Positions 25,598 through 33,917 of a stretch of 64,000 nucleotides of DNA are shown piece by piece; the first letter of the stretch is position 1, and each line of letters begins with the position of its first letter. The notes below the pieces were generated by a model. That model did no database searches, was not told where the DNA came from, and saw nothing but the letters and a program-made list of their open reading frames with translations. The position numbers and the translations under genes are program-made. The stretch comes from JAISGQ01 sp045604155 (lineage in GTDB: Bacteria > Bacillota > Clostridia > Oscillospirales > Acutalibacteraceae), in assembly GCA_045604155.1 (NCBI GenBank), contig JAZUNN010000060.1, positions 32,531 to 96,530 of the forward strand. The letters are read 5' to 3'.

Positions 25598-27943
25598 TCA
25601 GCTGTAAAGACCCATTTCGATCTTCATTACAAGGATTCTCTTTACCGACTCATCAAGTCGTTTTTCGGTTATTGTTCCGTTTTCTACGGCAGCAAGAAGA
25701 TTGTTGTATGCTGCAACGGGGTCATCAGGTGTGCAGAGAAGGTCACAGCCGCCAAGCACAGCCAGCACGCTGGGCTCTGTATCTCCGCAGAATTCCTTTA
25801 TTGCACCCATATCAAGGGCATCGGATACGATAACCCCTTCAAAGCCAAGCTCCTCTCTGACAAGGTCAGTACAGCTGACAGACAGAGAAGCGGGATTTTT
25901 ATCGTCCACAGCTTCGATTACCGTGTGGGTCATCATAATGGAATCTGCACCTGCTTTTATACCCTCTCTGAAGGGTACAAAGTCATTTGCCATAAGGTCT
26001 TCGAGGGTCTTTGTGTTGTGGTCAAGTCCCTCGTGAGTATCGGCAGTGCTGTTGCCGTAGCCGGGGAAGTGCTTCATGGAAGAAGCAACGCCCGATTCAT
26101 TCATGGAAGAAACAACCGCTGTTACATATTCACCTGTTTCCTTTGCATTTCCGCCGAAGGCACGTTTGTACATATAGCCGTCGGAGGATGTTGTGACGTC
26201 TGCAACGGGTGCAAAGTTTAGATTGACTCCGTAGCCTCGAAGGAAGCTGCACTTATTGATTGTATCCGCTTTTATAAGGTCAAGTCCGCCGAGATTGTAA
26301 AGCTCCTGAGGTGACCTGAAAGCTGTTGAGCGAAGCTGAGGCTGGCTGCTGAGTCTTACAACCGTACCGCCTTCTTCGTCTATGCCTATAAGCATTTTTC
26401 CGTCGGAGGCATTCTGATAATCTGCAACCAGAGCCTTTACCTCTTCGGGGGTTTTATCTATGACATCACCGCCATAAAGAACAACTCCGCCTGCTTTGCA
26501 TCGGGATAGAATTTCGGTAAATTCTTCCTTTGTGAAATCATCACATTCAAGAAGGAGAAGCTGACCGACCTTTTCTTCTGTTGTCATGTCTGCAAGAATC
26601 GCTTCGGCTCTTGCCAACACATTGTTTTCGGTCTTTATCTTCAGGCTGTTTCTGTCAACAGTATCAACATAATCAGAAGACACCCAGCCAAGTTCATTTC
26701 CGTAGATTATCCTGTACCAGCCGTTTTTATCCGCACCCTTGCAGATAACTATCTGCTCGTCCTTTGCAAGTGTTCCGAGTTTTGCATAGCCTGAGCCTGC
26801 ACCGACACGGACATTGAGATTTGTATTTACATCAACAGTGCCGAAAATGTAGTTTTCCGTGTCTGCTGCGGTGGGTCTTGTTGAAGATGTCGTAGTTGTT
26901 GTGGTAGTTGTAGTGGTGGTTGCTGCAGTTGTGGTCACTTTCACATACTGACCGCTGACCCAGAGAGTTCTTCCGCTGTCAGTAAAGCTGTACCACACCT
27001 GACCCGATACGGTCTTTGAGCCTGTTATCTCGATAACCGTGCCTTTAGGCAGGGATTTTACAACCCCATAGGAGGAGCCTGCGCCTTTTCTTGCATTGAG
27101 ATAGGATGCGGTTGTTGTGCCTTCCTTTGCCTGAGGTGCAGCTGTGGTTGATGCCGTGGTCGGTTTCGTGGATGTAGTTGTTGCAGTAGTTGTGGAATGG
27201 GTGGTATTTCCGCTTCCTTCGCTGAGTACAAGGCAGGATTTTGCGCTTGCATAAGTTCCGATCACCCAGAGAGTCCTGCCGTCTGACACATAACTGTACC
27301 ATGTTTTGCCAGACACGGACTTTGAGCCGGAAACAACAATAACAGCACCCTTTTTAAGGGATGTCACCTTTGAATATTTTGTGCCTGCACCGCTGCGCAC
27401 ATTTACGGTTGAGCCTGTTATTGCTGCAGTTTTTCCCGTTTTTACATAAGAAGCAGGTGAGGTGTATTTTACATAGGTGCCAACTATCCATGCTCTTTTC
27501 GTGCCGTACATGAAGTTGTACCATGTTACGCCCGAAACCTTCTTTGTGCCCAGTACCACATAGGATGCGCCTTTTTTCGCAGTGCCGATCCTTGAATATT
27601 TTGTGCCTGCATTGCTGCGCACATTTACATTGGTGCCCGTTACGGTTATTTTGCCCGCACCGTTATAAAGGCGATCAAGGCTGCTGAGCATTGTATCGTC
27701 AGCTATGCCGTCTGATGTAAGGCCGTTTGCATTTTCAAAGATTTCAACTGCATTTTTTGTTGCTGTATTATATGTGCCTCCTGCAGAGGACGTCATATAT
27801 CCGAGGGATATGAGCTTCTGCTGCATAGCTTTGACCTTGCTGCCCGATGCAGAAGGAGAAAGTGCCGCTGATACGCTCGGACACAGAAGTACCAGCGCAA
27901 GGACCGTGGCAATAAGCGCCGTTATTTTTCTTCTGATTTTCAT
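25598..27943 (-). CDS. Secreted GH3 beta-N-acetylhexosaminidase (NagZ type) with peptidoglycan-binding and SH3 domains
   Basis: A 781-residue exported enzyme. Signal peptide (1-26), peptidoglycan-binding domain (about 30-95), three SH3b units, a Thr linker, a fourth SH3b, then a GH3 domain (about 450-780). The NagZ-type His is H625 in KHFPGYGNS and the nucleophile is D708 in SDALDMGAI, so it should remove N-acetylglucosamine from wall fragments. NagZ is normally small and cytoplasmic or surface-bound; here it is fused to wall-binding modules. The ATG at 27943 has AAGGA 10 bases upstream; a TTG at 27949 is less likely. It lies 18 bases before the CHAP/amidase gene, so the two are co-expressed. 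Confidence 0.9.
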   Translation of the reverse strand: MKIRRKITALIATVLALVLLCPSVSAALSPSASGSKVKAMQQKLISLGYMTSSAGGTYNTATKNAVEIFENANGLTSDGIADDTMLSSLDRLYNGAGKITVTGTNVNVRSNAGTKYSRIGTAKKGASYVVLGTKKVSGVTWYNFMYGTKRAWIVGTYVKYTSPASYVKTGKTAAITGSTVNVRSGAGTKYSKVTSLKKGAVIVVSGSKSVSGKTWYSYVSDGRTLWVIGTYASAKSCLVLSEGSGNTTHSTTTATTTSTKPTTASTTAAPQAKEGTTTASYLNARKGAGSSYGVVKSLPKGTVIEITGSKTVSGQVWYSFTDSGRTLWVSGQYVKVTTTAATTTTTTTTTTTSSTRPTAADTENYIFGTVDVNTNLNVRVGAGSGYAKLGTLAKDEQIVICKGADKNGWYRIIYGNELGWVSSDYVDTVDRNSLKIKTENNVLARAEAILADMTTEEKVGQLLLLECDDFTKEEFTEILSRCKAGGVVLYGGDVIDKTPEEVKALVADYQNASDGKMLIGIDEEGGTVVRLSSQPQLRSTAFRSPQELYNLGGLDLIKADTINKCSFLRGYGVNLNFAPVADVTTSSDGYMYKRAFGGNAKETGEYVTAVVSSMNESGVASSMKHFPGYGNSTADTHEGLDHNTKTLEDLMANDFVPFREGIKAGADSIMMTHTVIEAVDDKNPASLSVSCTDLVREELGFEGVIVSDALDMGAIKEFCGDTEPSVLAVLGGCDLLCTPDDPVAAYNNLLAAVENGTITEKRLDESVKRILVMKIEMGLYS

Positions 27944-28047
27944 ATGCAAGACTTCCTTAAAAGATATAATTCTCCGAATACATTATACCAAAAACTCGTT
28001 TTCAAGTCAATATAACCGAAGGTTTGCGCAAATTAACATACCTGTCA

Positions 28048-28076
28048 TTGACCTGAAAGAAGAATTACATTATAAT
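28048..28076 (+). promoter_or_regulatory. Sigma-A promoter for the envelope lipoprotein-sortase genes
   Basis: TTGACC (28048-28053), 17-bp spacer, TATAAT (28071-28076), 44 bases before the ATG at 28121. Confidence 0.85.
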
Positions 28077-28120
28077 AGTAACCGATAATGATAAACATGG
28101 ATATGAAAGGGGCTGTGGCA

Positions 28121-29164
28121 ATGAGCCGCAGATTATTTTCTCTTTTTCTTGCCGCTGTTGTGGCTATGGGATGTCTTGTCCTTTCCGCCTGCGGAAAAGA
28201 CTCAGAAACGAAAAGCCGTGATAACTGGCCTGTGCAGATAGGCGATGTTACTCTTGAGCAGGCTCCCATGCGTGTTGTATGTCTTTCAAACAACGCCATT
28301 GAGCTTGCCTGCATAATAGGATACTCTTCCCAGCTCGTGGGACGTGCCTACGACTGCGATTACTATCAGGTTCAGTCACTGACTGCCTGCGGCACTGCCG
28401 CAAGTCCGTCGGTCAGTGCTGTTCTTTCTCTTGAGCCTGACCTTATAATCACCGATTCCACCACACCTTCCGAAGCTCTTTTTGAGCTTTCTCAGACGGA
28501 TATCATAATCCTCGAAAAAGCTACCAGCCGAAGCACTCTCATCAATCTTTACGAGGATATCGGAAGCATTTTCGGCGGCAATGTGGCGGGACGGGAAAAA
28601 GGCAATCACACTGTAAACGAAATTCTCATGAAGCTTGACGATATTGCAAGGCTTGTTTACGAGGAGGAAGAGGTTTACGTCTGCATCGTCCTCAACGATG
28701 CAGTAACCCAGTGTGCCACCGGTGACACTCTCACAGAAATGCTCATTCAGATGGCAGGCGGTCTTAACGGTGCCACAGACGGCGCACGCAACGACTTCGG
28801 CCTTGATGATATCAGGGACGCCGACCCGGAAGTCCTTATATGTCCTCCCTCTGCCCATTCTTCAATGTACGCCGAGCGTGAGCTTCTTGAAACCACTGCA
28901 ATGCAGACCCAGCAGCTCTACAGCTTTGATGTAAAGCTTCTTGATGTCCAGGGCTATGACATGATAGAGGTTGTTTGGCGTCTTGCCCATATTCTCCATC
29001 CTGATATAGTCACTGAAGATATTATGCCCTCTGATTATGTTGACGAGGAGAAAGCTCCCTATGACCATTTCATGACTACCGAGGAATATGAAGAATATCA
29101 GAAGCAGAAGGAAGCTGAAAAGCAGGCTGAGAAAGAAGCCGCTGCAGCCGCAGGCAGAAACTGA
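28121..29164 (+). CDS. Orphan periplasmic-binding (BtuF/FepB-like) lipoprotein
   Basis: A 347-residue lipoprotein (lipobox LSAC) with the two-lobe fold of class III substrate-binding proteins: APMRVVCLSNNAIELACIIG and LEPDLIITDST in lobe one, then a helix with YEDIGSIFG and a second lobe ending DMIEVVWRLAHIL. The relatives bind cobalamin, haem or ferric siderophores. No permease or ATPase gene is nearby, so it may serve a transporter elsewhere or another envelope task. The C terminus is a Lys/Glu/Ala helix (EEYEEYQKQKEAEKQAEKE). The ATG at 28121 has AAAGGGG upstream; earlier in-frame ATGs at 28088 and 28097 do not. Confidence 0.8.
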   Translation: MSRRLFSLFLAAVVAMGCLVLSACGKDSETKSRDNWPVQIGDVTLEQAPMRVVCLSNNAIELACIIGYSSQLVGRAYDCDYYQVQSLTACGTAASPSVSAVLSLEPDLIITDSTTPSEALFELSQTDIIILEKATSRSTLINLYEDIGSIFGGNVAGREKGNHTVNEILMKLDDIARLVYEEEEVYVCIVLNDAVTQCATGDTLTEMLIQMAGGLNGATDGARNDFGLDDIRDADPEVLICPPSAHSSMYAERELLETTAMQTQQLYSFDVKLLDVQGYDMIEVVWRLAHILHPDIVTEDIMPSDYVDEEKAPYDHFMTTEEYEEYQKQKEAEKQAEKEAAAAAGRN

Positions 29165-29181
29165 GTGACAAGGGGATTATT

Positions 29182-30774
29182 ATGAGAAAAATTATTATAC
29201 CGCTGCTTTGTCTGCTGTTTATTGCAGTCATGTGCGCCTGCGAGCAGGAAATAGCTCTTCTGAATTCTGTAAGCGGCTCTGATTTCTTCTCTGCCACACC
29301 TCTTACAGAAAAGGATTCTGCCACACACATTCTTATTACAGCCGAGGATTCTTCTCTTTACGGCACTGTTTCACCCTATTTCGGCACCTATGCCTATGAC
29401 AGCGGCGATGTTTACGTTTGCTCTGACGGATATATATCGGCTACCGATGCCCTTCGTGTGAACAAAGTCCCTTCAGAAAGCGACCTTATCCCTGCGGAAA
29501 GCCTCTGGATTCGCAGCGGTGACAGCACAAAGCTTCGGCTCTCACCCTCTCAGGACAGTGAGTCCGTTTCCATACTTCCCAACGGTGCAATTTTTGCCGT
29601 CAGCGCAGTTTCCTGCACCGATTCTCTGTATTATTCCGTTGTTTCCGATGGAAATAAGGGATATGTAAGCTCTGCGGCCGCAGATGTGAGCAGCGACCGC
29701 TCGGAGCTGGATTTTTATGCCGTTATGGATAAGTACACCCCCGTCGGTGCTCAGATTGCCATTATCGAGAGCGGCGAGATAAAAGGGGTCTATTCCTACG
29801 GTCTTGCAGACAAAAAGCAGGGCATAGCCATGACAAACGACACAAAAATCCGTGTGGCTTCTCTTACAAAGGTTATCCTCGGTATCTGTGCAATGAAGAT
29901 GGACGAGGAAGGAATTATCGATATCGATGAGAATATCGGAAAATACTGGGGTAATGAAAAGCTTGCAAACTCCCGTTATCCCGACGAAAAGATAACCATG
30001 CGAAGCATTCTCACTCACACTTCTTCAATTTCAAGCGTCAGCGACTATCCCGGCCGTGAGAAGCTTGAAAAGCAGATTGCAGGCAGCAGCCTTTTTGGCA
30101 AGAAAAAGCCCAATACAGCCAATGCATGGTACTACAACAATTTCGCCATAGGCGTCGGCGGCTGTACAATGGAGGCTGCAGCAGAAAAAAATCTCAATGA
30201 CTACGCCATTGAAAAGCTCTTTGAGCCAATGTCCATCGAAGCCGCCTATTCCCTCGCTGACCTTCCTGAAGGCTCACCCGCTGCAGTGCTTTATTTTGAA
30301 AACGGAAAGAAGTCAAGGACAAAAAAGGATGATGAAACTTCTTTTTCTGACCTTGTGGGTGATAACTGTCCTCTATTTGCAGGAAATGTACATATAAGCG
30401 CTGAGGATTATGCAAAAATCATGCTCATGCTCATGAATGACGGCACTTATGAAGGCACTGCCATTCTCTCTCCCGAATCCGTTGCGGAAATGGAAAAGGG
30501 ATATTTTGAAATTGACGATTCCGAAAGCGAATTCACTCAGTGCCTTATTCTCAGAAAGCGTCAGCTTTACAACCGCAATCTCTATTACCACACAGGAAAT
30601 GCCTACGGCACCATTGCTCTTACAAGCTATGACCCCGAAACAATGGACGGTGTTGTAATTGTCACAACGGGCATGGGACTTTCCAAGGACAAGGACGGAA
30701 TATATTCCGTCTGCGGCGAGATTACAAAACGTGTGTATAAAAATATTGATGAAAAAAGAGGTGCAGGGGAATGA
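29182..30774 (+). CDS. Beta-lactamase-fold (class C/PBP4*-like) lipoprotein with an SH3-like domain
   Basis: A 530-residue surface protein. The N-terminal signal has a possible lipid Cys (C20, in MCAC). Residues about 105-170 form an SH3-like unit (TKLRLSPSQDSESVSILPNG). The rest is a serine beta-lactamase/D-Ala-D-Ala-hydrolase fold: S227-x-x-K230 in ASLTKV, a Tyr-x-Asn in WYYNNF (about 317-319) and HTG near residue 470. This suggests a peptidase or esterase acting on wall peptides rather than antibiotic resistance. It lies 17 bases after the binding-protein gene and overlaps the sortase gene by four bases (ATGA), so the three are one operon. Confidence 0.85.
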   Translation: MRKIIIPLLCLLFIAVMCACEQEIALLNSVSGSDFFSATPLTEKDSATHILITAEDSSLYGTVSPYFGTYAYDSGDVYVCSDGYISATDALRVNKVPSESDLIPAESLWIRSGDSTKLRLSPSQDSESVSILPNGAIFAVSAVSCTDSLYYSVVSDGNKGYVSSAAADVSSDRSELDFYAVMDKYTPVGAQIAIIESGEIKGVYSYGLADKKQGIAMTNDTKIRVASLTKVILGICAMKMDEEGIIDIDENIGKYWGNEKLANSRYPDEKITMRSILTHTSSISSVSDYPGREKLEKQIAGSSLFGKKKPNTANAWYYNNFAIGVGGCTMEAAAEKNLNDYAIEKLFEPMSIEAAYSLADLPEGSPAAVLYFENGKKSRTKKDDETSFSDLVGDNCPLFAGNVHISAEDYAKIMLMLMNDGTYEGTAILSPESVAEMEKGYFEIDDSESEFTQCLILRKRQLYNRNLYYHTGNAYGTIALTSYDPETMDGVVIVTTGMGLSKDKDGIYSVCGEITKRVYKNIDEKRGAGE

Positions 30775-31616
30775 AAAGAATAATTGCATCTGCTCTTTTG
30801 ATTCTGATTCTTCTGCCACTCTGCGGATGCTCGGGAAATGTCGGCAGACAGCAGGTTGTTTCATATTCCGACACAGTTTCACATACAGATGTGGTACCCG
30901 AAAACACCGAGCCTCTCAGGGACAGCAGCGGAGTGCTTCTCTCCTACTCCACTCTCCTTGAAAAATACCCCGATATGGTTGGCTGGATTACCGTACCCGG
31001 CACCATTATCGACTATCCTGTTGTCCAGGGCTATGACAACGATTATTTCCTCACCCACGACTATAAAGGTGACGAAAACCGCAACGGTGCCATTTTCCTT
31101 GATTTTCTCTCTGTGCTCACCCGTGACACTACTTCACGCAATGTTGTAATTCACGGTCACCATATGAAGAGCGGCGTCATGTTTGCAAATCTGGTAAAGT
31201 ATGACGATATCGAATTTCTCAGAGAAAATCACATAGTGGGCTTTGACTCTCTCTATGAGGAAAACGACTGGGTTATATTTGCAATGATGAAGATTGATGC
31301 CTACGGCGGCGAAAACGGAATGCCTACCTTCAACTTCATGAAGAGCAGCTTTGAGGACGATGAGGATTTCATGCAGTATGTATCCGATATCCGTGCACGC
31401 TCCGTTTACGACACCACAGATATTGTCGATGTCACCGCAGAGGACAACATCATTACCATGTCCACCTGCTCCTATGAGTACGATAATTTCCGCACTGTTC
31501 TTGTTGCACGCCGTGTGCGTCCGGGTGAAACCTTTGATTTTTCATCCCTTCGTATGTCTAAGGAATGTATAATGCCCGAGGTCTGGGGTGAATGGAAAGG
31601 CACTCTTGAGCAGTAG
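30771..31616 (+). CDS. Class B sortase with a lipoprotein signal
   Basis: A 281-residue sortase, a transpeptidase that attaches proteins to the cell wall. Class B features: MVGWITVPGTIIDYPVVQG, catalytic H130 in VIHGHHM, C233 in MSTCSYEYDN and R241 in DNFRTVLVARR. Its N terminus, ending LCGCS, is a fair lipobox (Cys20), so the enzyme may be lipid-anchored rather than held by a simple helix, which is unusual. No canonical LPxTG or NPQTN substrate is visible in the window. The next gene downstream encodes a protein with two NPPTG motifs. Confidence 0.92.
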   Translation: MKRIIASALLILILLPLCGCSGNVGRQQVVSYSDTVSHTDVVPENTEPLRDSSGVLLSYSTLLEKYPDMVGWITVPGTIIDYPVVQGYDNDYFLTHDYKGDENRNGAIFLDFLSVLTRDTTSRNVVIHGHHMKSGVMFANLVKYDDIEFLRENHIVGFDSLYEENDWVIFAMMKIDAYGGENGMPTFNFMKSSFEDDEDFMQYVSDIRARSVYDTTDIVDVTAEDNIITMSTCSYEYDNFRTVLVARRVRPGETFDFSSLRMSKECIMPEVWGEWKGTLEQ

Positions 31617-31639
31617 TCTTTTTCACAGTCCTATTGATT

Positions 31640-31666
31640 TTGACCCCTATGGGGTGGTAATATAAT
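31640..31666 (+). promoter_or_regulatory. Possible promoter for the 31685 gene
   Basis: TTGACC (31640-31645) and TATAAT (31661-31666) with a 15-bp spacer, shorter than optimal, 18 bases before the ATG. Confidence 0.4.
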
Positions 31667-31684
31667 ATCAGGAGGTTATGAATT

Positions 31685-32230
31685 ATGTCTGATGAATATA
31701 AGAATTTCAACGAGTACGAAACCAACGAACCCGATCCCAATCCCCCCACAGGCTGGGCTCCCGGCTTTGAGCCCAAGGAAGAGGATACTCTCAATGCTGA
31801 GCCCATTGTCAGCGAAAACACCGCTGCAGAGCCTATTATTCTCACAACAGAACCGCCTGCAGACGCAAATCCCGATCCCAATCCCCCCACAGGCTGGGCT
31901 CCCGGTGTTGACGAAAACAACTCTCCCGCTGTAAGAACTTCAAGCCCCAGGGGTATTATTTCAATCTTCCTCTCCCTTGCAGGCTTCTGCACCTACGGCA
32001 TCGCATCCATAGTCGGTATCATTCTCTCAGCAGGCGCATACAAGCGCAACAAGTCCGATGTTACCGCAAAAATCGGTCTTACCGCCTGCATTCTCATGAC
32101 ACTTCTCTGGGTCGCTACACTGGCCTACTATATCCTGACTCCCGCAGGACGTGAGCAGTTTGCACAGCTCATGGAAGAATTCAACAGAATGATGCAGGAG
32201 ATGTCATCAAGCGATATTTACTACAGATAG
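31685..32230 (+). CDS. Two-TM protein with paired PDPNPPTGWAPG motifs
   Basis: 181 residues, no assigned function. The first 95 residues are acidic and Pro-rich and carry PDPNPPTGWAPG twice (about residues 17-28 and 60-71). Two helices follow (about 85-112 and 125-146) separated by YKRNKSD, in the style of DUF4190 membrane proteins, then a Met/Glu-rich tail. There is no signal peptide. The NPPTG strings match class B sortase motifs of the NPxTG kind, and the gene follows a sortase B. The normal C-terminal sorting layout is missing, so this is only a hint. AGGAGG precedes the ATG. Confidence 0.65.
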   Translation: MSDEYKNFNEYETNEPDPNPPTGWAPGFEPKEEDTLNAEPIVSENTAAEPIILTTEPPADANPDPNPPTGWAPGVDENNSPAVRTSSPRGIISIFLSLAGFCTYGIASIVGIILSAGAYKRNKSDVTAKIGLTACILMTLLWVATLAYYILTPAGREQFAQLMEEFNRMMQEMSSSDIYYR

Positions 32231-32261
32231 TCTTTATATTATATAAGGAAAGGGGATAATT

Positions 32262-33056
32262 ATGGATAACAGCTTCATTCCTGAGGAAAGCACAATCACA
32301 GAGCCCGTTGTCAACGAAGAAACCGTTGTAACAGAGGAAATTTCTGCTGCAGAGCCCGTTATTATTGAGGAAAGTGCTGCTTCAGAAGAAACTCTTACTG
32401 TGGGCGGTGTACTTACAGAAGAAAAAGTAACCACGGAAAGCGTACTTACAGACGGTACACTTACTGCACCTGTACTGACTTCTGCTCCTGTTTTCTCCTC
32501 ACCCGTACAGACTGAGCAGCCTGCTTCTGTCTATACTCCTCCCCAGGTCACCATGCCTACAGCACCCACACCCTCGGCTTATCAGCCTCCCGTGCAGCAG
32601 GTATTTCCCACTCAGCCCGTAATTCCTGCACAGCCCGTGCAGCAGCCGACATATCAGGGTCAGTTTACTGCGACCAACGGTCAGCGTGTGAATATGTACC
32701 CCACCCAGCCTGCCTATGTACAGAGTCCCCCCAGAGTAAAGAAAGGCTCTGCTGTTGCGGGTATGATTCTCGGCATCGTTTCCATTGTCCTTTCTATCAC
32801 TGTTATCTTCTCAATAGTAGGTATTGTCTGCGGAATTATCGGTCTGATTTTCTCCATAGTCAGCCTTAAGAGAAGACGCTCGGGTATGTCCATAACCGGT
32901 CTTGTGCTCAGCATCATCGCCATTATCATCGGCTCATATTATACCTTCGTAATGGCTGAATCGATCGATACCTGCGTTGATATAATGGAGGATTACGAGG
33001 ACTATTCCTATTATTATGATGACTTTGACGACATCGATATTATTGAATACGCATGA
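32262..33056 (+). CDS. DUF4190-type membrane protein with a Pro/Val/Thr-rich N terminus
   Basis: 264 residues. Residues 1-155 are low complexity: Glu/Thr/Val repeats (TEEKVTTESVLTDGT), then Pro/Gln-rich sequence. Two helices at about 165-195 and 205-230, joined by SLKRRRSGMSI, form a DUF4190-type hairpin. The C terminus is a Tyr/Asp cluster (YEDYSYYYDDFDD). Not recognised further. It is third in a run of small membrane proteins after the sortase gene, 31 bases after its neighbour, with AAAGGGG before the ATG. Confidence 0.65.
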   Translation: MDNSFIPEESTITEPVVNEETVVTEEISAAEPVIIEESAASEETLTVGGVLTEEKVTTESVLTDGTLTAPVLTSAPVFSSPVQTEQPASVYTPPQVTMPTAPTPSAYQPPVQQVFPTQPVIPAQPVQQPTYQGQFTATNGQRVNMYPTQPAYVQSPPRVKKGSAVAGMILGIVSIVLSITVIFSIVGIVCGIIGLIFSIVSLKRRRSGMSITGLVLSIIAIIIGSYYTFVMAESIDTCVDIMEDYEDYSYYYDDFDDIDIIEYA

Positions 33057-33092
33057 TTTTTAAAAAAATTTTCGTTTTTTTCTGTTAAAGTA

Positions 33093-33121
33093 TTGCAATC
33101 GCACATGATTCGTGATATTAT
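33093..33121 (+). promoter_or_regulatory. Extended -10 promoter for the 33226 gene
   Basis: TTGCAA (33093-33098), 17-bp spacer, TGATATTAT (TATTAT at 33116-33121). It implies a leader of about 100 bases. Confidence 0.7.
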
Positions 33122-33127
33122 GTGCGT

Positions 33128-33197
33128 GTAATTAATTTTTCTTAATTAATTACAGTATGTCAAAGAGATTTGTGTGGATGGACCTCATAATCTCTTT
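33128..33197 (+). promoter_or_regulatory. Structured leader: two hairpins before the 33226 gene
   Basis: Stem 1 is GTAATTAATT (33128-33137) with AATTAATTAC (33144-33153). Stem 2 is AAAGAGATT (33162-33170) with AATCTCTTT (33189-33197). It does not match a riboswitch that I know. Confidence 0.55.
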
Positions 33198-33225
33198 AGA
33201 TGAAATCTGAAAGGAGATATTTCTC

Positions 33226-33504
33226 ATGGAAGCAAAGAAATCCCCCGCATTAGGTATAGTTTCTCTCGTAGCAAGCATTCTTGCAGTTATCATCGTTTCT
33301 TTCGTTGACGGTCTTGCTGCTCCCGTTATCGGTCTTATCCTCGGTATCGTCGGTATAATCACCGGTGCTATCGGCCGCAAGAAGAGCAATAGAGGTCTTT
33401 CTACCGCTGGTATGGTTATCGGCATCATCGTTACCGCTATCATGGTAATTGCAGTTATCGTTGCTATTGCTGCTGTTGGCGCAATCGCAGGTGCACTTGC
33501 ATAA
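33226..33504 (+). CDS. Small DUF4190-like two/three-TM protein
   Basis: 92 residues, almost all hydrophobic, with Gly/Ile/Val-rich helices split by GRKKSNRGLS, like a minimal DUF4190 hairpin related to the neighbour at 32262. Function unknown. It has its own promoter, a long structured leader and a terminator, so it may be strongly and separately expressed. AAGGAG precedes the ATG. Confidence 0.7.
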   Translation: MEAKKSPALGIVSLVASILAVIIVSFVDGLAAPVIGLILGIVGIITGAIGRKKSNRGLSTAGMVIGIIVTAIMVIAVIVAIAAVGAIAGALA

Positions 33505-33520
33505 TTGATTTTATGATTTT

Positions 33521-33548
33521 AAAAACCCTTCCTTTTGGAAGGGTTTTT
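33521..33548 (+). terminator. Terminator after the 33226 gene
   Basis: AAAAACCCTTCC pairs with GGAAGGGTTTTT, followed by further T residues. Confidence 0.92.
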
Positions 33549-33612
33549 TTATTTTATCTGAAAATCCCGATCTTTTTTTGATAATTACCCATTATAAATG
33601 ACCCGTGTCTTA

Positions 33613-33660
33613 TCTCTCCCCCTGCCGACTCCGTCGGCATCCCCCTCGTCAGAGGGGGAC
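33613..33660 (+). repeat. Dispersed repeat family A, copy with an inserted GCCGA/TCGGC stem
   Basis: TCTCTCCCCCTG, then a small stem (33624-33638), then the core CCCCCTCGTCAGAGGGGG. Confidence 0.75.
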
Positions 33661-33747
33661 TTTTTATTGGCTTTTATTTTTTTAAATTGAAATTTTACAC
33701 AATGCAGAATCTACGTCCCTGATACCCCGATATACACCCGAAACTGT

Positions 33748-33783
33748 TCTTGCCCTGTCATCGCTTACGATGACAGGGCAAGA
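33748..33783. repeat. Isolated 16-bp hairpin
   Basis: Positions 33748-33763 and 33768-33783 are exact complements around a CTTA loop. There is no T-run and no gene ends here. Confidence 0.7.
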
Positions 33784-33847
33784 GAACACCGCACACCTTT
33801 GCCTTTCTGCAGGTTTTTCTTGACAGAAATTAATTTCCCAAAAACTG

Positions 33848-33898
33848 TTGACATATTCTTGAACACGTGATAGTATTAGTTGAACAGTTGCTCAACTA
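33848..33898 (+). promoter_or_regulatory. Promoter and operator of the metal-resistance operon (copy 1)
   Basis: TTGACA (33848-33853), 17-bp spacer, TAGTAT (33871-33876). Directly after it is the dyad TAGTTGA-N8-TCAACTA (33877-33898), close to the second copy at 34291. Bound repressor would block the start site, as usual for ArsR/CadC proteins. Confidence 0.85.
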
Positions 33899-33917
33899 CT
33901 TGAACGGAGGTGCTGAC

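Larger units (their letters stand above)
33549..33847. other. Intergenic region with a repeat and an isolated hairpin
   Basis: No gene is supported. It contains repeat A (33613-33660) and a 16-bp hairpin (33748-33783). The remainder is AT-rich. Confidence 0.65.

Noticed and set aside
33748..33783. Terminator call for the isolated hairpin
   Set aside because: There is no T-run and no gene ends before it on either strand; it is listed as a repeat instead.
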